From assembly GCA_002238425.1 (NCBI GenBank), contig MPMJ01000011.1:1-64000 (forward strand): a DNA stretch of 64,000 bases, written 5' to 3'. Shown here one piece after another: positions 56,160-64,000 of this stretch (position 1 is the first letter of the stretch; each line of letters begins with the position of its first letter). The notes beneath the pieces were generated by a model. That model searched no databases. It saw only the letters and a list, made by a program, of their open reading frames with translations, and was not told the DNA's origin. The translations under genes were made by a program, and so were the position numbers. Origin of the DNA: SAR202 cluster bacterium bin16 (GTDB lineage Bacteria > Chloroflexota > Dehalococcoidia > Lucifugimonadales > Australimonadaceae).

Positions 56160-56214
56160 CGACACGTGGCCCTTTCGCAGTCCCCGCGCGATTGCGTACG
56201 CTGGTTGCATGACC
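56160..56214 (+). repeat. E border repeat, copy E9
   Basis: CGACACGTGGCCCTTTCGCA, then GCGTACGCTGGTTGCATGAC. It begins 90 bp after the GmrSD stop and is inverted relative to E8. The GGTTGCATGAC end resembles E5. Confidence 0.75.
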
Positions 56215-56230
56215 GTCGTGCGGACAGCAC

Positions 56231-56280
56231 CCATAGACAGCGTCTATAGCTCAACGCCCAGCCATAGATATGGTCTATGG
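56231..56280. repeat. two linked CCATAGA/TCTATGG hairpins
   Basis: CATAGAC..GTCTATAG (56232-56249) and CCATAGATATGGTCTATGG (56262-56280) both form stems. They lie between E9 and array W9. Confidence 0.6.
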
Positions 56281-56307
56281 GTCCGCCCTCAAACTTTTGA
56301 AATCGTT

Positions 56308-56381
56308 GAGCACCTTGTTCAGTTTGCGCGGGAAGCAGGCCATGGCCTTGCACAGAGCAACGCAAGGTGCTCAAGGTGCTC
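56308..56381. repeat. word array W9 with inverted partner
   Basis: AAGGTGCTC occurs at 56364 and 56373 (period 9), and the inverse GAGCACCTTG lies at 56308. It is the outer array of the GmrSD island. The 56070-56505 gap contains E9, these repeats and no gene. Confidence 0.65.
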
Positions 56382-56505
56382 AAATGAACCCCCCTGTTTA
56401 CTCGTAGCGCCGGTAACAAGATGCTCAGATTCCGGGGCCGATTGCACACCTTGTTCGTGGCAGCGAGATCCCGGTTCTACAGGAACGGCGGACGCGCAAG
56501 ATCTG

Positions 56506-57336
56506 CTACTGGCGCTGCGCGGAGTCCGGCGCGTACCCGCTGAGGCGGTCCTCCAGGCGGCGGAGCGTCTCCTGCGTCGTGCGGAGCTCGCGGAGGAGTT
56601 CCTCGCGGGAGGGCGGCGTCTCCAGCGCGTTCAGCTGCTCGACCTTCGCCTTGTCCAGGTTGTTGATGACGACCGCGATGAAGAGGTTCGCGACGACGAA
56701 CGTGCCGCCGACCACGAAGCTGAGGAAGTAGAGCCACGCGAGCCCGTGGTGCTCCATCGCGGCGTACATGATGTCCGTCCAGTCCTCCAGCGTGATGATG
56801 CGGAAGAGCGACAGCAGCGATATGCCGAGGGTGCGCCAGTGAGTGGGGTCGGCCTCGTGGAAGAGGTGGTAGCCAACGATGGCGTAGATGTACACGACGA
56901 TGCTCATGAGCATCATGATGTTGGCGACGCTGGGGATGGAGCGCACGAGCGCGCCGACGATAAGCCGCAGCTCCTTGATGGCGGAGATGAGGCGCAGCAC
57001 GCGCAGCAGCCGTCCGAGCCGCGCGACCATCGCGAACGAGCCGGTCGCGGGCACGAGCGCCAAGACGATGATGGCGAAATCGAAGACGTTCCAGCCGTCG
57101 CGGAAGTAGCGCTGGGAGGTCGGGGCGAGCGCCAGCATCTTGAGCGCCGCCTCCACGACGAACACGCCGAGGATGACCCGGTTGCCCATCGCGATGGAGT
57201 CGCCGTAGCGGTCGACGATCGCGGGCGAGGTGGCGAGTCCGAGCAGCGCGCCGCTCGCGAGGATGAGCGCGATGATGCCGTATTCGAATATCCGCGCGCC
57301 AACGATGCGCTGCGCGATGTGGGCTGTGCGGTCCAT
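56506..57336 (-). CDS. voltage-gated cation channel (BacNaV-like) with calcium-type filter
   Basis: This 276-aa six-helix channel has an S4 with Arg at 106, 109, 112 and 115 (ARLGRLLRVLRL) and a pore loop with filter TLEDWTD (182-188). The C-terminal coiled-coil is VEQLNALETPPSREELLREL. NavAb has TLESWSM, while the engineered calcium channel CavAb has acids at these positions (TLDDWSD). The filter here has two extra acids, so calcium permeation is plausible. ATG 57336 fits the start. Confidence 0.85.
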   Translation of the reverse strand: MDRTAHIAQRIVGARIFEYGIIALILASGALLGLATSPAIVDRYGDSIAMGNRVILGVFVVEAALKMLALAPTSQRYFRDGWNVFDFAIIVLALVPATGSFAMVARLGRLLRVLRLISAIKELRLIVGALVRSIPSVANIMMLMSIVVYIYAIVGYHLFHEADPTHWRTLGISLLSLFRIITLEDWTDIMYAAMEHHGLAWLYFLSFVVGGTFVVANLFIAVVINNLDKAKVEQLNALETPPSREELLRELRTTQETLRRLEDRLSGYAPDSAQRQ

Positions 57337-57464
57337 CGGGTGTCGTCCTCCGTCGGGGGGATGCGTGGGCGGGGAAATGATAGCAGCGCACGGGTTGCGC
57401 TCCCGTCCGCAGGGACGGCGCGAATCAGTGACACGCGGCGGTCGTTGGGACGGACACCCGTTGC

Positions 57465-57470
57465 TATAAT
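57465..57470 (+). promoter_or_regulatory. -10 box of the coiled-coil gene pair
   Basis: TATAAT lies 24 nt before ATG 57495, and GGAGGAGAG lies between. No good -35 is seen. Confidence 0.5.
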
Positions 57471-57494
57471 CGCCGCGCACGGAGGAGAGAGTCG

Positions 57495-57770
57495 ATGAGT
57501 TCACCGGAACGCATGGAGATGCACGCGAGGGCCATAGCCAACCTAGTCCAGGCGATGGACCGGATGGAGCAGGAGCAGCAGTCGCACGACAGGCACCTGC
57601 AGACGATAGAGGAATGGATTCGGGGGCACGAGGAATGGATGCAATCCCACAACGAATGGGTGCAGGGCATCCAAACTGAGAGCAGGCAGAACCGCGCCCG
57701 CATCAGGGAGATCATCACCGAGCTCACGAGTATGCAGGCCGGCACTGCACGGTTGGACGCGGCATCGTGA
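57495..57770 (+). CDS. small coiled-coil protein, tandem paralog 1
   Basis: This 91-aa protein is rich in Gln, Glu and Trp (MEQEQQSHDRHLQTIEEWIR). It has repeated W-x(6-7)-W spacing and ends TARLDAAS. It is a helical heptad-like protein with no known function. The next gene is a close paralog ending VARLDAAS. Confidence 0.68.
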   Translation: MSSPERMEMHARAIANLVQAMDRMEQEQQSHDRHLQTIEEWIRGHEEWMQSHNEWVQGIQTESRQNRARIREIITELTSMQAGTARLDAAS

Positions 57771-57780
57771 GGAGACATCG

Positions 57781-58131
57781 ATGAGTTCACCGGACCGCAT
57801 GGAGATGCTCGCGAGGGCCATCCAGAACATCACGGCTGCCATGGACGAGATGGACCGTCAGCGGCAGGCCAACGACGCGCGCATGCAGCAGCAACAGGAG
57901 TGGGTGCGACAGCACGAAGAACAGGTGGAGGAGTGGGAACGTCAGATCGAGCAGTCGCGGCAGGCACACGAAGGATGGTTGCGGGGACACAACCAGTGGC
58001 TGCGATCGCACAACCAGCGGATCACGGAGCTCCAGCGGCAGAGTGAACGGCACGGGGAGCGGGTCAGGGACATCCTCGGCGTAGTCGCAGAGATACAGGC
58101 TGACGTCGCTCGGCTGGACGCGGCATCGTGA
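57781..58131 (+). CDS. small coiled-coil protein, tandem paralog 2
   Basis: This 116-aa paralog shares MSSP-x-RMEM-x-ARAI with the preceding gene and carries about 25 extra residues in the Gln/Glu-rich region. It has TGAGGAGAC before the ATG. Its stop overlaps the GTG of the LLM gene. Confidence 0.68.
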   Translation: MSSPDRMEMLARAIQNITAAMDEMDRQRQANDARMQQQQEWVRQHEEQVEEWERQIEQSRQAHEGWLRGHNQWLRSHNQRITELQRQSERHGERVRDILGVVAEIQADVARLDAAS

Positions 58132-59132
58132 AGTTCGGACTCTCCCTCTCAGGCCTCCTTCAGCACTCCGGCGACGGCGACATGGTGCAGCGGTTCGCGG
58201 ACGTGCTGCACCTCGTGCGCGTCGGTCGCGAACTGGGCTTCGACTACATCTACGCAGGCCAGCACTACCTCTCGCACCCGTTCCAGATGATGCAGCCGCT
58301 CATCGCGCTCGCGCGCATCAGCGCCGAGACCGGCGACATGGACATGCTTTCGACCGTCCTCATCCCGCTGCAGAACCCGGTGCAGATGGCCGAGGACGTC
58401 GCCACGCTCGACGTACTCACGAACGGGCGCGTCATCATCAACGCCGCGCTCGGCTATCGCGACGAGGAGTACGAGGCGTTCGGCGTCACGCACGAGGACC
58501 GCATCGCGCGCATGTTCGAGAACCTCCGCCTCGCCAAGCAGCTCTGGGCAGGCGGCGAGGTGACGTTCGAGGGGCGCTTCACGAAGGTCACCGGCGTGCA
58601 CCTCGGCATACGCCCCATCCAGCAGCCGCACCCGCGCATCTGGATCGCGGCGAACGGCGACGGCATGGTGCGGCGCATCGCCCGCACCGGCGAGACGTGG
58701 TACCTGAACCCACACGCGCCGTTCGACACGCTGGCGCGGCAGGTGGAGCTGTACAAGACGGTGCGCGCCGAGCACGGCCATCCGTCCCTCGACACGCTGC
58801 CGATGTCGCGCGAGACGTTCGTGGCGCCCACGCGCGAGGAAGCCATCGCGACCGCTCGCCCGTTTCTCGAGGGGAAGTACAAGGCCTACGCCGCATGGGG
58901 GCAGGACAAGGCGCTGCCGGGCGATGAAGACTTCACCCAGCCGTTCGAGGAGCTTGCCGCGGGGCGCTTCATCGTCGGCAGCCCGGACGACGTCACCGCC
59001 GACCTGCAGGCGTTCGCCGACATCGGCGTCACGCACGCGTCGCTGCGCTTCGGGTGGCCCGGCACGCCGCGCGAGGTCGTCGAGGGCGCGATACGCCTCG
59101 CGGCAGCCGAGGTGCTGCCCGCACTTCGATAG
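58128..59132 (+). CDS. LLM-class flavin-dependent oxidoreductase
   Basis: This 334-aa luciferase-like protein has DYIYAGQHYLSHPFQMMQPL, MLSTVLIPLQNPVQMAEDVA, TNGRVIINAALGYRDEEY and HPRIWIAANGDGMV. It is the fourth LLM in the window. GTG 58128 overlaps the preceding stop. Confidence 0.88.
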   Translation: MKFGLSLSGLLQHSGDGDMVQRFADVLHLVRVGRELGFDYIYAGQHYLSHPFQMMQPLIALARISAETGDMDMLSTVLIPLQNPVQMAEDVATLDVLTNGRVIINAALGYRDEEYEAFGVTHEDRIARMFENLRLAKQLWAGGEVTFEGRFTKVTGVHLGIRPIQQPHPRIWIAANGDGMVRRIARTGETWYLNPHAPFDTLARQVELYKTVRAEHGHPSLDTLPMSRETFVAPTREEAIATARPFLEGKYKAYAAWGQDKALPGDEDFTQPFEELAAGRFIVGSPDDVTADLQAFADIGVTHASLRFGWPGTPREVVEGAIRLAAAEVLPALR

Positions 59133-59134
59133 GC

Positions 59135-59517
59135 GTGGAACTCAGCGAACAAGACCGGCGGCGCCTGGAACAACTCGAAGAGGGCCTGTGGCGCGCCCAG
59201 ACCCGGGTCGACGCGCGGGGGCGCGGTTCGACGGAGAGTGGATGGAGGGCGTCCTCGCGCCGGGCTTCTTCGAGTTCGGCAGGTCAGGCCGCACCTACAG
59301 CCGCGAGGACACGCTCGGGATGGCCGCGCGGCCCATCCATGCCAGGCTCGTGGGCTTCAACGTTCGCTCACTGAGCGCTGACGTTGTGCAGGTGACCTAC
59401 AACACTGTCGAGACGTACGCGGACGAAAGGCAACTCGCGAACCGCAGTTCGCTCTGGCTGCGGGCAGAGAACGGCTGGCTGTTGCTGTTCCACCAAGGGA
59501 CGGCCATTACAGCCTGA
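59135..59517 (+). CDS. NTF2-like/DUF4440 protein, frameshifted
   Basis: The start (VELSEQDRRRLEQLEEGLWR) and end (GFFEFGRSGRTYSREDTLGM, then NRSSLWLRAENGWLLLFHQG) are typical of DUF4440/SnoaL-like proteins. A 20-bp duplication (TCGACG at 59208 and 59228) breaks the frame. Deleting 20 bp gives a 120-aa protein. GTG 59135 lies 2 bp after the LLM stop. Function unknown. Confidence 0.65.
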
Positions 59518-59567
59518 CGCCCTACCCTGCCCGCGCGTCGGTAGGCGGACAGCACCCCGAACTCACG

Positions 59568-59600
59568 TCCGCTCGTGGTGAGCCTGTCGAACCACGCCCT
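59568..59600. repeat. R5 dispersed repeat
   Basis: CGTGGTGAGCCTGTCGAACC, then ACG. Related copies lie at 6563 and 15234. Confidence 0.5.
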
Positions 59601-59964
59601 ACCCTGCCCGCGCGTCCAGCTCCTTCACGAGCGTCCTGGGCGCGATGGCGCGGTAGCTCTCCTCGACGCACTCCAGCAGCAGGTCGAGCGGGGGCGCGCC
59701 GGCGTCGTCCTCGGCAAACGTCATCTCCACCCAGCCGCTCCTGCCAAGGCCGTAGCCCGCCGGACGCGCGAACGGCATCGCGAGGAGTGCGCCTGCGGAG
59801 TCGGGCAGCTTGACGCCCATGCCGAACCCGGTCCCCGGCACGCCGAGGAACGCGAAGACCTTCTTCCCCACCTTCATGGCGCTCTCGCCCCACGGGTGGT
59901 CCTCCCACGCTCCGGGCAGCCCCAGCGCGTACTCGCGCACCGCGTCCTTCAGCGAGCCTTCCAT
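59599..59964 (-). CDS. MmcQ/YjbR-family protein
   Basis: This 121-aa protein has the family core WEDHPWGESAMKVGKKVFAF and GWVEMTFAEDDAG. Members have a CyaY-like DNA-binding fold; the specific role is unknown. Confidence 0.82.
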   Translation of the reverse strand: MEGSLKDAVREYALGLPGAWEDHPWGESAMKVGKKVFAFLGVPGTGFGMGVKLPDSAGALLAMPFARPAGYGLGRSGWVEMTFAEDDAGAPPLDLLLECVEESYRAIAPRTLVKELDARAG

Positions 59965-60064
59965 GTTCCGCGCCCTCCATGCCGTCGTGCGGCAGGCAGC
60001 ATAGCACCCCTACTCGACGCCTCCGCGTTATCCTATGCCGACCACCCGCGCGGAGGAGTTGCGC

Positions 60065-60703
60065 ATGACGCTCGTCTACGATGGCCCGCATCTCGTGTTC
60101 AAGGTCGCCGGCATGGGGCCGTACGACAACAACGGCTACGTCATCGCCGACCCGGCCACGAAGGAGGCGTACCTCGTCGACGCCCCGGCGGAGATCGAGC
60201 GGCTGCTGAGCGAGGCGGACGGCTTCCAGGTGAAAGGCGTCATCGTCACGCACACGCACCCTGACCACGTCGCGGGCTACGCCGACCTCAAGCGGCTCAC
60301 CGACCTGCCGGTCTCGGTGCACGAGAGCGACGCCCGCAGGCTGCCCGGCGAACCGGACGCGCTGCTCGCCCACAACGACGAACTGAGTATCGGGGCGTTG
60401 CGCATCCGCATCCTGCACACGCCCGGCCACACGCCTGGCGCGCTATGCCTCTTCACCGACGGCACGCTCGTCTCCGGCGATACGCTCTTCCCCGGCGGGC
60501 CGGGCCGCACGAACACGTCCGACGACCTGTGGCAGGTCGTGGCGAGCATCGAGGAGCGGCTGTTGACGCTGCCCGACGGCTCGCTCGTGCTCCCCGGCCA
60601 CGGCGCGGACACGACCGTCGCGGCGTCGAAGGCGGAGTTCGCCGTCTTCAAGAGCAAGCCGCAGCCCGCCGACCTGTACGGTCATGTCTCGTGGACAGCG
60701 TAA
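60065..60703 (+). CDS. MBL-fold metallo-hydrolase (glyoxalase II-like)
   Basis: This 212-aa protein has the THTHPDHVAGY motif, TPGHTPGALCLF and SGDTLFPGGPGR. It hydrolyses a thioester or similar bond with zinc. ATG 60065 has GGAGG 8 nt upstream; ATG 60035 is the alternative. Confidence 0.88.
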   Translation: MTLVYDGPHLVFKVAGMGPYDNNGYVIADPATKEAYLVDAPAEIERLLSEADGFQVKGVIVTHTHPDHVAGYADLKRLTDLPVSVHESDARRLPGEPDALLAHNDELSIGALRIRILHTPGHTPGALCLFTDGTLVSGDTLFPGGPGRTNTSDDLWQVVASIEERLLTLPDGSLVLPGHGADTTVAASKAEFAVFKSKPQPADLYGHVSWTA

Positions 60704-60745
60704 GTCGCTCCGCTCTCAGGGCTCGTCCGTTATCCTGTTAGGACT

Positions 60746-61585
60746 ATGCTCACCAAGCGCATCATCCCGTGCCTGGACGTCACCGGCGGGCGCGTCGTCA
60801 AGGGCACGTCGTTCGTCAGCCTGCGCGACGCCGGCGACCCGGTCGAGCTCGCCGCGTTCTACGACCGCGAGGGCGCGGACGAACTCGTCTTCCTCGACAT
60901 CACCGCCAGCTCGGACGGGCGCGACACCATCATCGAGGTGGTTGAGCACGTGTCGGAGCAGGTGTTCATCCCGCTCACCGTCGGCGGCGGCGTCCGCACC
61001 GTCGAGGACGTCCGGAAGCTGCTGAACGCGGGCGCGGACAAGGTGTCGATGAACACAGCCGCCGTGCTGAACCCGGACGCGTTCGCGGCGGCGACGGCGG
61101 CGTTCGGCAACCAGTGCCTCGTCATCGCGATCGACGCACGCCGCATCGCGCCGGACAGTCCGCAGGCGGACCCGTCGCTGCTGGCGGACGGCCACCCCGG
61201 CAAGGGGGCGCTTGCCGTCGGTCCGGAGTCGCAGTGGGAGGTCTACATCCACGGCGGCCGCACGCCCACGGGCATCGACGCGGTGCGCTGGGCGGAGTAC
61301 ACGGCGGAACTCGGCGCGGGCGAGGTGCTGCTCACAAGCATGGACGCCGACGGCCACAAGGACGGCTACGACCTTGAGCTTACGCGCGCGGTGGCAGACG
61401 CCGTACCCGTCCCTGTCATCGCGAGCGGCGGCGCGGGCTGCATCGAGCACCTCGCGCAGGCGGTGACGGACGGCCACGCCGATGCTGCGCTCGCGGCCTC
61501 CATCTTCCACTACGGCCAGCACACCATCGCGGAGGTCAAGCGCTCGCTGGCGGCGCAGGGCATCCCTGCACGCGAGGTCCACTGA
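60746..61585 (+). CDS. hisF: imidazole glycerol phosphate synthase, cyclase subunit
   Basis: This 279-aa TIM-barrel forms IGP and AICAR from PRFAR with ammonia from HisH. The catalytic Asp residues are in CLDVTGG and AIDARR. An insert of about 25 residues after AIDARR ([16 protein letters not shown] and beyond) makes it longer than the usual 253. hisH is not in the window. The HAD and hisIE genes follow. Confidence 0.9.
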   Translation: MLTKRIIPCLDVTGGRVVKGTSFVSLRDAGDPVELAAFYDREGADELVFLDITASSDGRDTIIEVVEHVSEQVFIPLTVGGGVRTVEDVRKLLNAGADKVSMNTAAVLNPDAFAAATAAFGNQCLVIAIDARRIAPDSPQADPSLLADGHPGKGALAVGPESQWEVYIHGGRTPTGIDAVRWAEYTAELGAGEVLLTSMDADGHKDGYDLELTRAVADAVPVPVIASGGAGCIEHLAQAVTDGHADAALAASIFHYGQHTIAEVKRSLAAQGIPAREVH

Positions 61586-61589
61586 GACG

Positions 61590-62330
61590 ATGGCAGACCT
61601 TCAGCACATCGAAGTCGTCGCCTTCGACATGTTCAGCACGCTCGTGAAGAACGACACGGCGGAATGGCAGATGGCGCACAAGGCGATCGTGGACGGACAA
61701 CGCCTGCCGGTGGACCCCATCGCGTTCTGGACGGAGTGGGCCAGGCACGAGGTGCAGTTCCGCAAGACGCGCACGAACATGGCCGACCCGGACGCGAGCC
61801 CGCCGTTCAAGACGTACTGGGAGGCGTGGCGCGACGCCTTCATCGAAACGTTCGAGGTGATGGGACTGACCGGCGACGCGGAGCAGGCGGCCTCCGACAG
61901 CGTGACGGCGCTGTCCACCAAGAACGCCTTCCCCGAGACGAACGACGCGCTCGACGCGCTGAGAAGGATGCGGACGCTCGCGGTGCTCTCCAACGCGGAC
62001 GACCGCTTCCTGCACGGCACGATCGGGCACAACGGCTGGGACTGCTTCGCTCACGTCATGTCGTCGGAGGACGCGCGCGCCTACAAGCCGGACCCGCGCA
62101 TCTTTGCGCGCTTCGTGAGCGAACTGGACGTTGCGCCGGAGGCCGTGCTTTACGTGGGCGACGCCCCCTACGACGACGCTCACGGAGCGAAGCTCGCGGG
62201 CATGAAGACAGTGCTCATCCAGCGCACGCTGGACACACCGGGACGCACGCCGCCGCCGGAGAACGGCGCGCTGCTGCCGCCTGACCACATCGTGAGCGAT
62301 CTGTCCGAGATCCCGGCGCTGTTCGACTGA
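61590..62330 (+). CDS. HAD-superfamily hydrolase (haloacid-dehalogenase type)
   Basis: This 246-aa protein has motif I FDMFSTLVKND, where the second Asp of phosphatases is Phe, as in haloacid dehalogenases. Motif II is LAVLSNAD and motif IV VGDAPYDD. It may dehalogenate or act on phosphate esters. It lies between hisF and hisIE. Confidence 0.82.
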   Translation: MADLQHIEVVAFDMFSTLVKNDTAEWQMAHKAIVDGQRLPVDPIAFWTEWARHEVQFRKTRTNMADPDASPPFKTYWEAWRDAFIETFEVMGLTGDAEQAASDSVTALSTKNAFPETNDALDALRRMRTLAVLSNADDRFLHGTIGHNGWDCFAHVMSSEDARAYKPDPRIFARFVSELDVAPEAVLYVGDAPYDDAHGAKLAGMKTVLIQRTLDTPGRTPPPENGALLPPDHIVSDLSEIPALFD

Positions 62331-62356
62331 CGCGCCGCGAACGCGGGAGGAACCCG

Positions 62357-62992
62357 ATGACGACCGCAGAGAACGCACGGATACAGCTCGACGCCCAGGG
62401 GCTCGTGACGGCGATATGCCAGGACGAGGCCACCGGCGAGGTGCTGATGGTCGCGCACATGAACCCGGACGCGGTCGCGCGCACGCTGGAGTCGGGCGAG
62501 ATGCACTTCTACAGCCGCTCGCGCCAGGCGCCCTGGCACAAGGGCGAGACGTCCGGGGCGTTCCTGCACGTCTCGTCGGCGCAGGTCGACTGCGACGGCG
62601 ACGTGCTGCTGTTCAAGGTGCGCGCGGACGGCCCTGCGTGCCACACGGGCGAGCGCTCCTGCTTCTTCACGCCGTTGCCGGAGCAGCCGGAGTACGAGCG
62701 GAGCGACGCGGGCCCCGGCGTGCTCTCGGAGGTCTTCCAGGTCATACGGCAGCGACAGCAGGAGCGGCCGGAGGGCAGCTACACGACGTCGCTGTTCGAG
62801 AGCGGGACGTCCCGCATCGCGCAGAAGGTCGGTGAGGAGGGCGTGGAGGTCGCGCTCTCCGCGGCCACGCAGGACACCGGGAGCCTTCCCGGCGAGGTCG
62901 CGGATCTCTTCTACCACACGCTCGTGCTGCTCGCGGACGCGGGCCTCTCGCCCGACGACGTCTGGGCGGAGCTGCGCAAGCGCCGCGGCTAG
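62357..62992 (+). CDS. hisI: bifunctional phosphoribosyl-AMP cyclohydrolase / phosphoribosyl-ATP pyrophosphatase
   Basis: This 211-aa HisIE fusion has an N-terminal cyclohydrolase (MHFYSRSRQAPWHKGETSGA, VDCDGDVLLFKV, ACHTGERSCFF) and a C-terminal pyrophosphatase (YTTSLFESGTSRIAQKVGEE, EVADLFYHTLVLLADAGL). It does steps 2 and 3 of histidine synthesis. GGGAGGA precedes the ATG. Confidence 0.9.
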   Translation: MTTAENARIQLDAQGLVTAICQDEATGEVLMVAHMNPDAVARTLESGEMHFYSRSRQAPWHKGETSGAFLHVSSAQVDCDGDVLLFKVRADGPACHTGERSCFFTPLPEQPEYERSDAGPGVLSEVFQVIRQRQQERPEGSYTTSLFESGTSRIAQKVGEEGVEVALSAATQDTGSLPGEVADLFYHTLVLLADAGLSPDDVWAELRKRRG

Positions 62993-63089
62993 ACGAAGCG
63001 CCCGCCCACCCTCCACCCTGCCCCTGCGCAAGTGGCGCGCTGCCAACCCTCCGAGTACACTCCCCGCACCCCGGTATGGAGGAGGACGC

Positions 63090-63860
63090 ATGGCGCTTAA
63101 TGCGACCGCTGACCGGCCCTATGGCTGGCGCGCACGGTGCGGGTTCATTACACCGTCTCCCGCGCACGAGAACAACTCGTATGAGTTCTATCTCATCGCG
63201 CCGGAGGGCGTGACCATCGTGATGACCTCGCTGGGGGTGGTGCTCTCGGAGGGGGAGCGGTCGTATGCGGCGGGCATCGAGCGTTTGCCGGCGGCTACCG
63301 AGGAGATCATGACCCGGCGGCCGCAGTCCATCATGCAAGCGGGGGTGCCGATCATCTCCGGGCGCGGGTGGAAGTTCGAGGACGAGATCCTGCGGCGCAT
63401 CGGGAGCGTGACGGACACGCCCGCGGCGACGGACCTTGGCTCGTGCATCAAGGCGATGAATGGGCTGGGCATGGGCCGGGTGGCGATGCTGACGCCGTTC
63501 GACGACAAGACGCACGCGCAGCTGGCGGACTACGTCTCGAACGCCGATATCGAGGTCGCGAATGCGGGCTCGGTGGTGGGCGAGGTGGCGGGGGGCGAGC
63601 TGCGGGCGTACGAGGTTTCGACGATGGACCTCGGGATCGTGCGGCGGATGGCGGCGGACCTGTTCCGGGCGACGCCGAACGCGGCCGGGGTGTGGAGACG
63701 GGGGGCGCGGATGCCGAGCGTGGCGGTCGTCGAGACGCTGGAGCAGGAGCTCGGCGTGCCGGTCGTGAGCAGCATGCAGGCGATGGCGTGGCAGTCGCTG
63801 CGCCTCGCCGGGGTGGACGACAAGATACCCGGCTTCGGCCGGTTGCTGCGGGAGTTGTAG
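63090..63860 (+). CDS. Asp/Glu racemase-superfamily (maleate isomerase/arylmalonate decarboxylase-like) protein
   Basis: This 256-aa protein starts MALNATADRPYGWRARCGFI and has VAMLTPFDDKTHAQLADYVS plus the end region GVPVVSSMQAMAWQSLRLAG. The two catalytic cysteines of racemases are not seen at MTSLGVVLS and RGARMPSV. Its activity is therefore uncertain. GGAGGAGG precedes ATG 63090, and the next gene starts 2 bp after its stop. Confidence 0.75.
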   Translation: MALNATADRPYGWRARCGFITPSPAHENNSYEFYLIAPEGVTIVMTSLGVVLSEGERSYAAGIERLPAATEEIMTRRPQSIMQAGVPIISGRGWKFEDEILRRIGSVTDTPAATDLGSCIKAMNGLGMGRVAMLTPFDDKTHAQLADYVSNADIEVANAGSVVGEVAGGELRAYEVSTMDLGIVRRMAADLFRATPNAAGVWRRGARMPSVAVVETLEQELGVPVVSSMQAMAWQSLRLAGVDDKIPGFGRLLREL

Positions 63861-63862
63861 CC

Positions 63863-64000
63863 ATGTTCGAGACGAAGAGCATCGGCCTCGAGGAGGCCCT
63901 GAAGGCGAAGGAGGCGATATTCGCCGAGTTCGCGGACGGCACGGACAATCCGGGCGCGCTGTGCATCACGGACGCCCACGGCGCGGAGGTGCTGTGCGCC
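63863..64000 (+). CDS. GlcG/HbpS-like protein, truncated by window end
   Basis: The visible 46 residues (MFETKSIGLEEALKAKEAIF, then LCITDAHGAEVLCA) match the start of the GlcG/HbpS (DUF336) family, which binds heme or acts in glycolate metabolism. It is coupled to the preceding gene. The 3' end is outside the window. Confidence 0.6.
   Translation, partial: MFETKSIGLEEALKAKEAIFAEFADGTDNPGALCITDAHGAEVLCA

Noticed and set aside
57421-57450. Possible tenth E copy (TGACACGCGGCGG)
   Set aside because: Only about 12 bases match, and the right half with GTACGCTGG is absent.

Overview
This is a GC-rich bacterial chromosome segment. Its gene content points to Chloroflexota, most likely a Dehalococcoidia/SAR202-type lineage. 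It carries four luciferase-like flavin oxidoreductases, three Rieske ring-hydroxylating oxygenases in tandem, several short-chain dehydrogenases, and many short promoters placed only 6-10 nt from the start codon. The lineage is inferred from protein families, because there is no rRNA marker here.

Layout: 1-5.2 kb holds hydrolase, flavin oxidoreductase, an acyltransferase with embedded ankyrin repeats, and a membrane protein. 5.3-6.3 kb is a small antitoxin/nucleotidyltransferase-like module. 6.7-15.1 kb holds acetyl-CoA synthetase, a response regulator and several catabolic oxidoreductases. 16.1-17.1 kb is an AT-rich SIR2 gene. 17.6-24.7 kb holds SDR, methyltransferase, MOSC, FAD oxidoreductase/MFS pair, transhydrogenase and VapBC. 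24.7-30.7 kb is an aromatic-catabolism-like cluster of isochorismatase, amidohydrolase and three Rieske oxygenases. 31.0-36.4 kb holds PqqC-like, LLM, MBL, a fused MNT-HEPN module, DUF427 and alcohol dehydrogenase genes. 36.8-37.1 kb is an orphan HigA. 37.3-53.7 kb carries core genes (lysA, holB, speE/speD, nuoA, prfA, hisS, relA) with secreted Thr/Pro-rich proteins. 54.0-56.1 kb is an AT-rich GmrSD-type restriction gene. 56.5-64 kb holds a voltage-gated channel, small coiled-coil proteins, hisF and hisIE.

The most unusual feature is a roughly 50-62 bp repeat (called E here), seen nine times. Every copy borders one of four accessory islands: DUF6932/XRE, SIR2, HigA and GmrSD. On the outer side of several copies, 40-70 bp away, lies a short array of words repeated at a 9-10 bp period. 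The two E copies around an island tend to share private variants, as expected if they were duplicated when the island inserted. This looks like a repeat-bordered, exchangeable defence-gene cassette arrangement that I do not recognise from known systems.

Other highlights are a DUF427 gene with an in-frame UGA exactly at a conserved cysteine, followed by a hairpin that fits a bacterial SECIS, and a bacterial voltage-gated channel with a calcium-like filter (TLEDWTD). There are also seven tandem duplications whose junctions drift to G/C. In each coding case removing one period restores a normal protein, so these are probably assembly or consensus errors.
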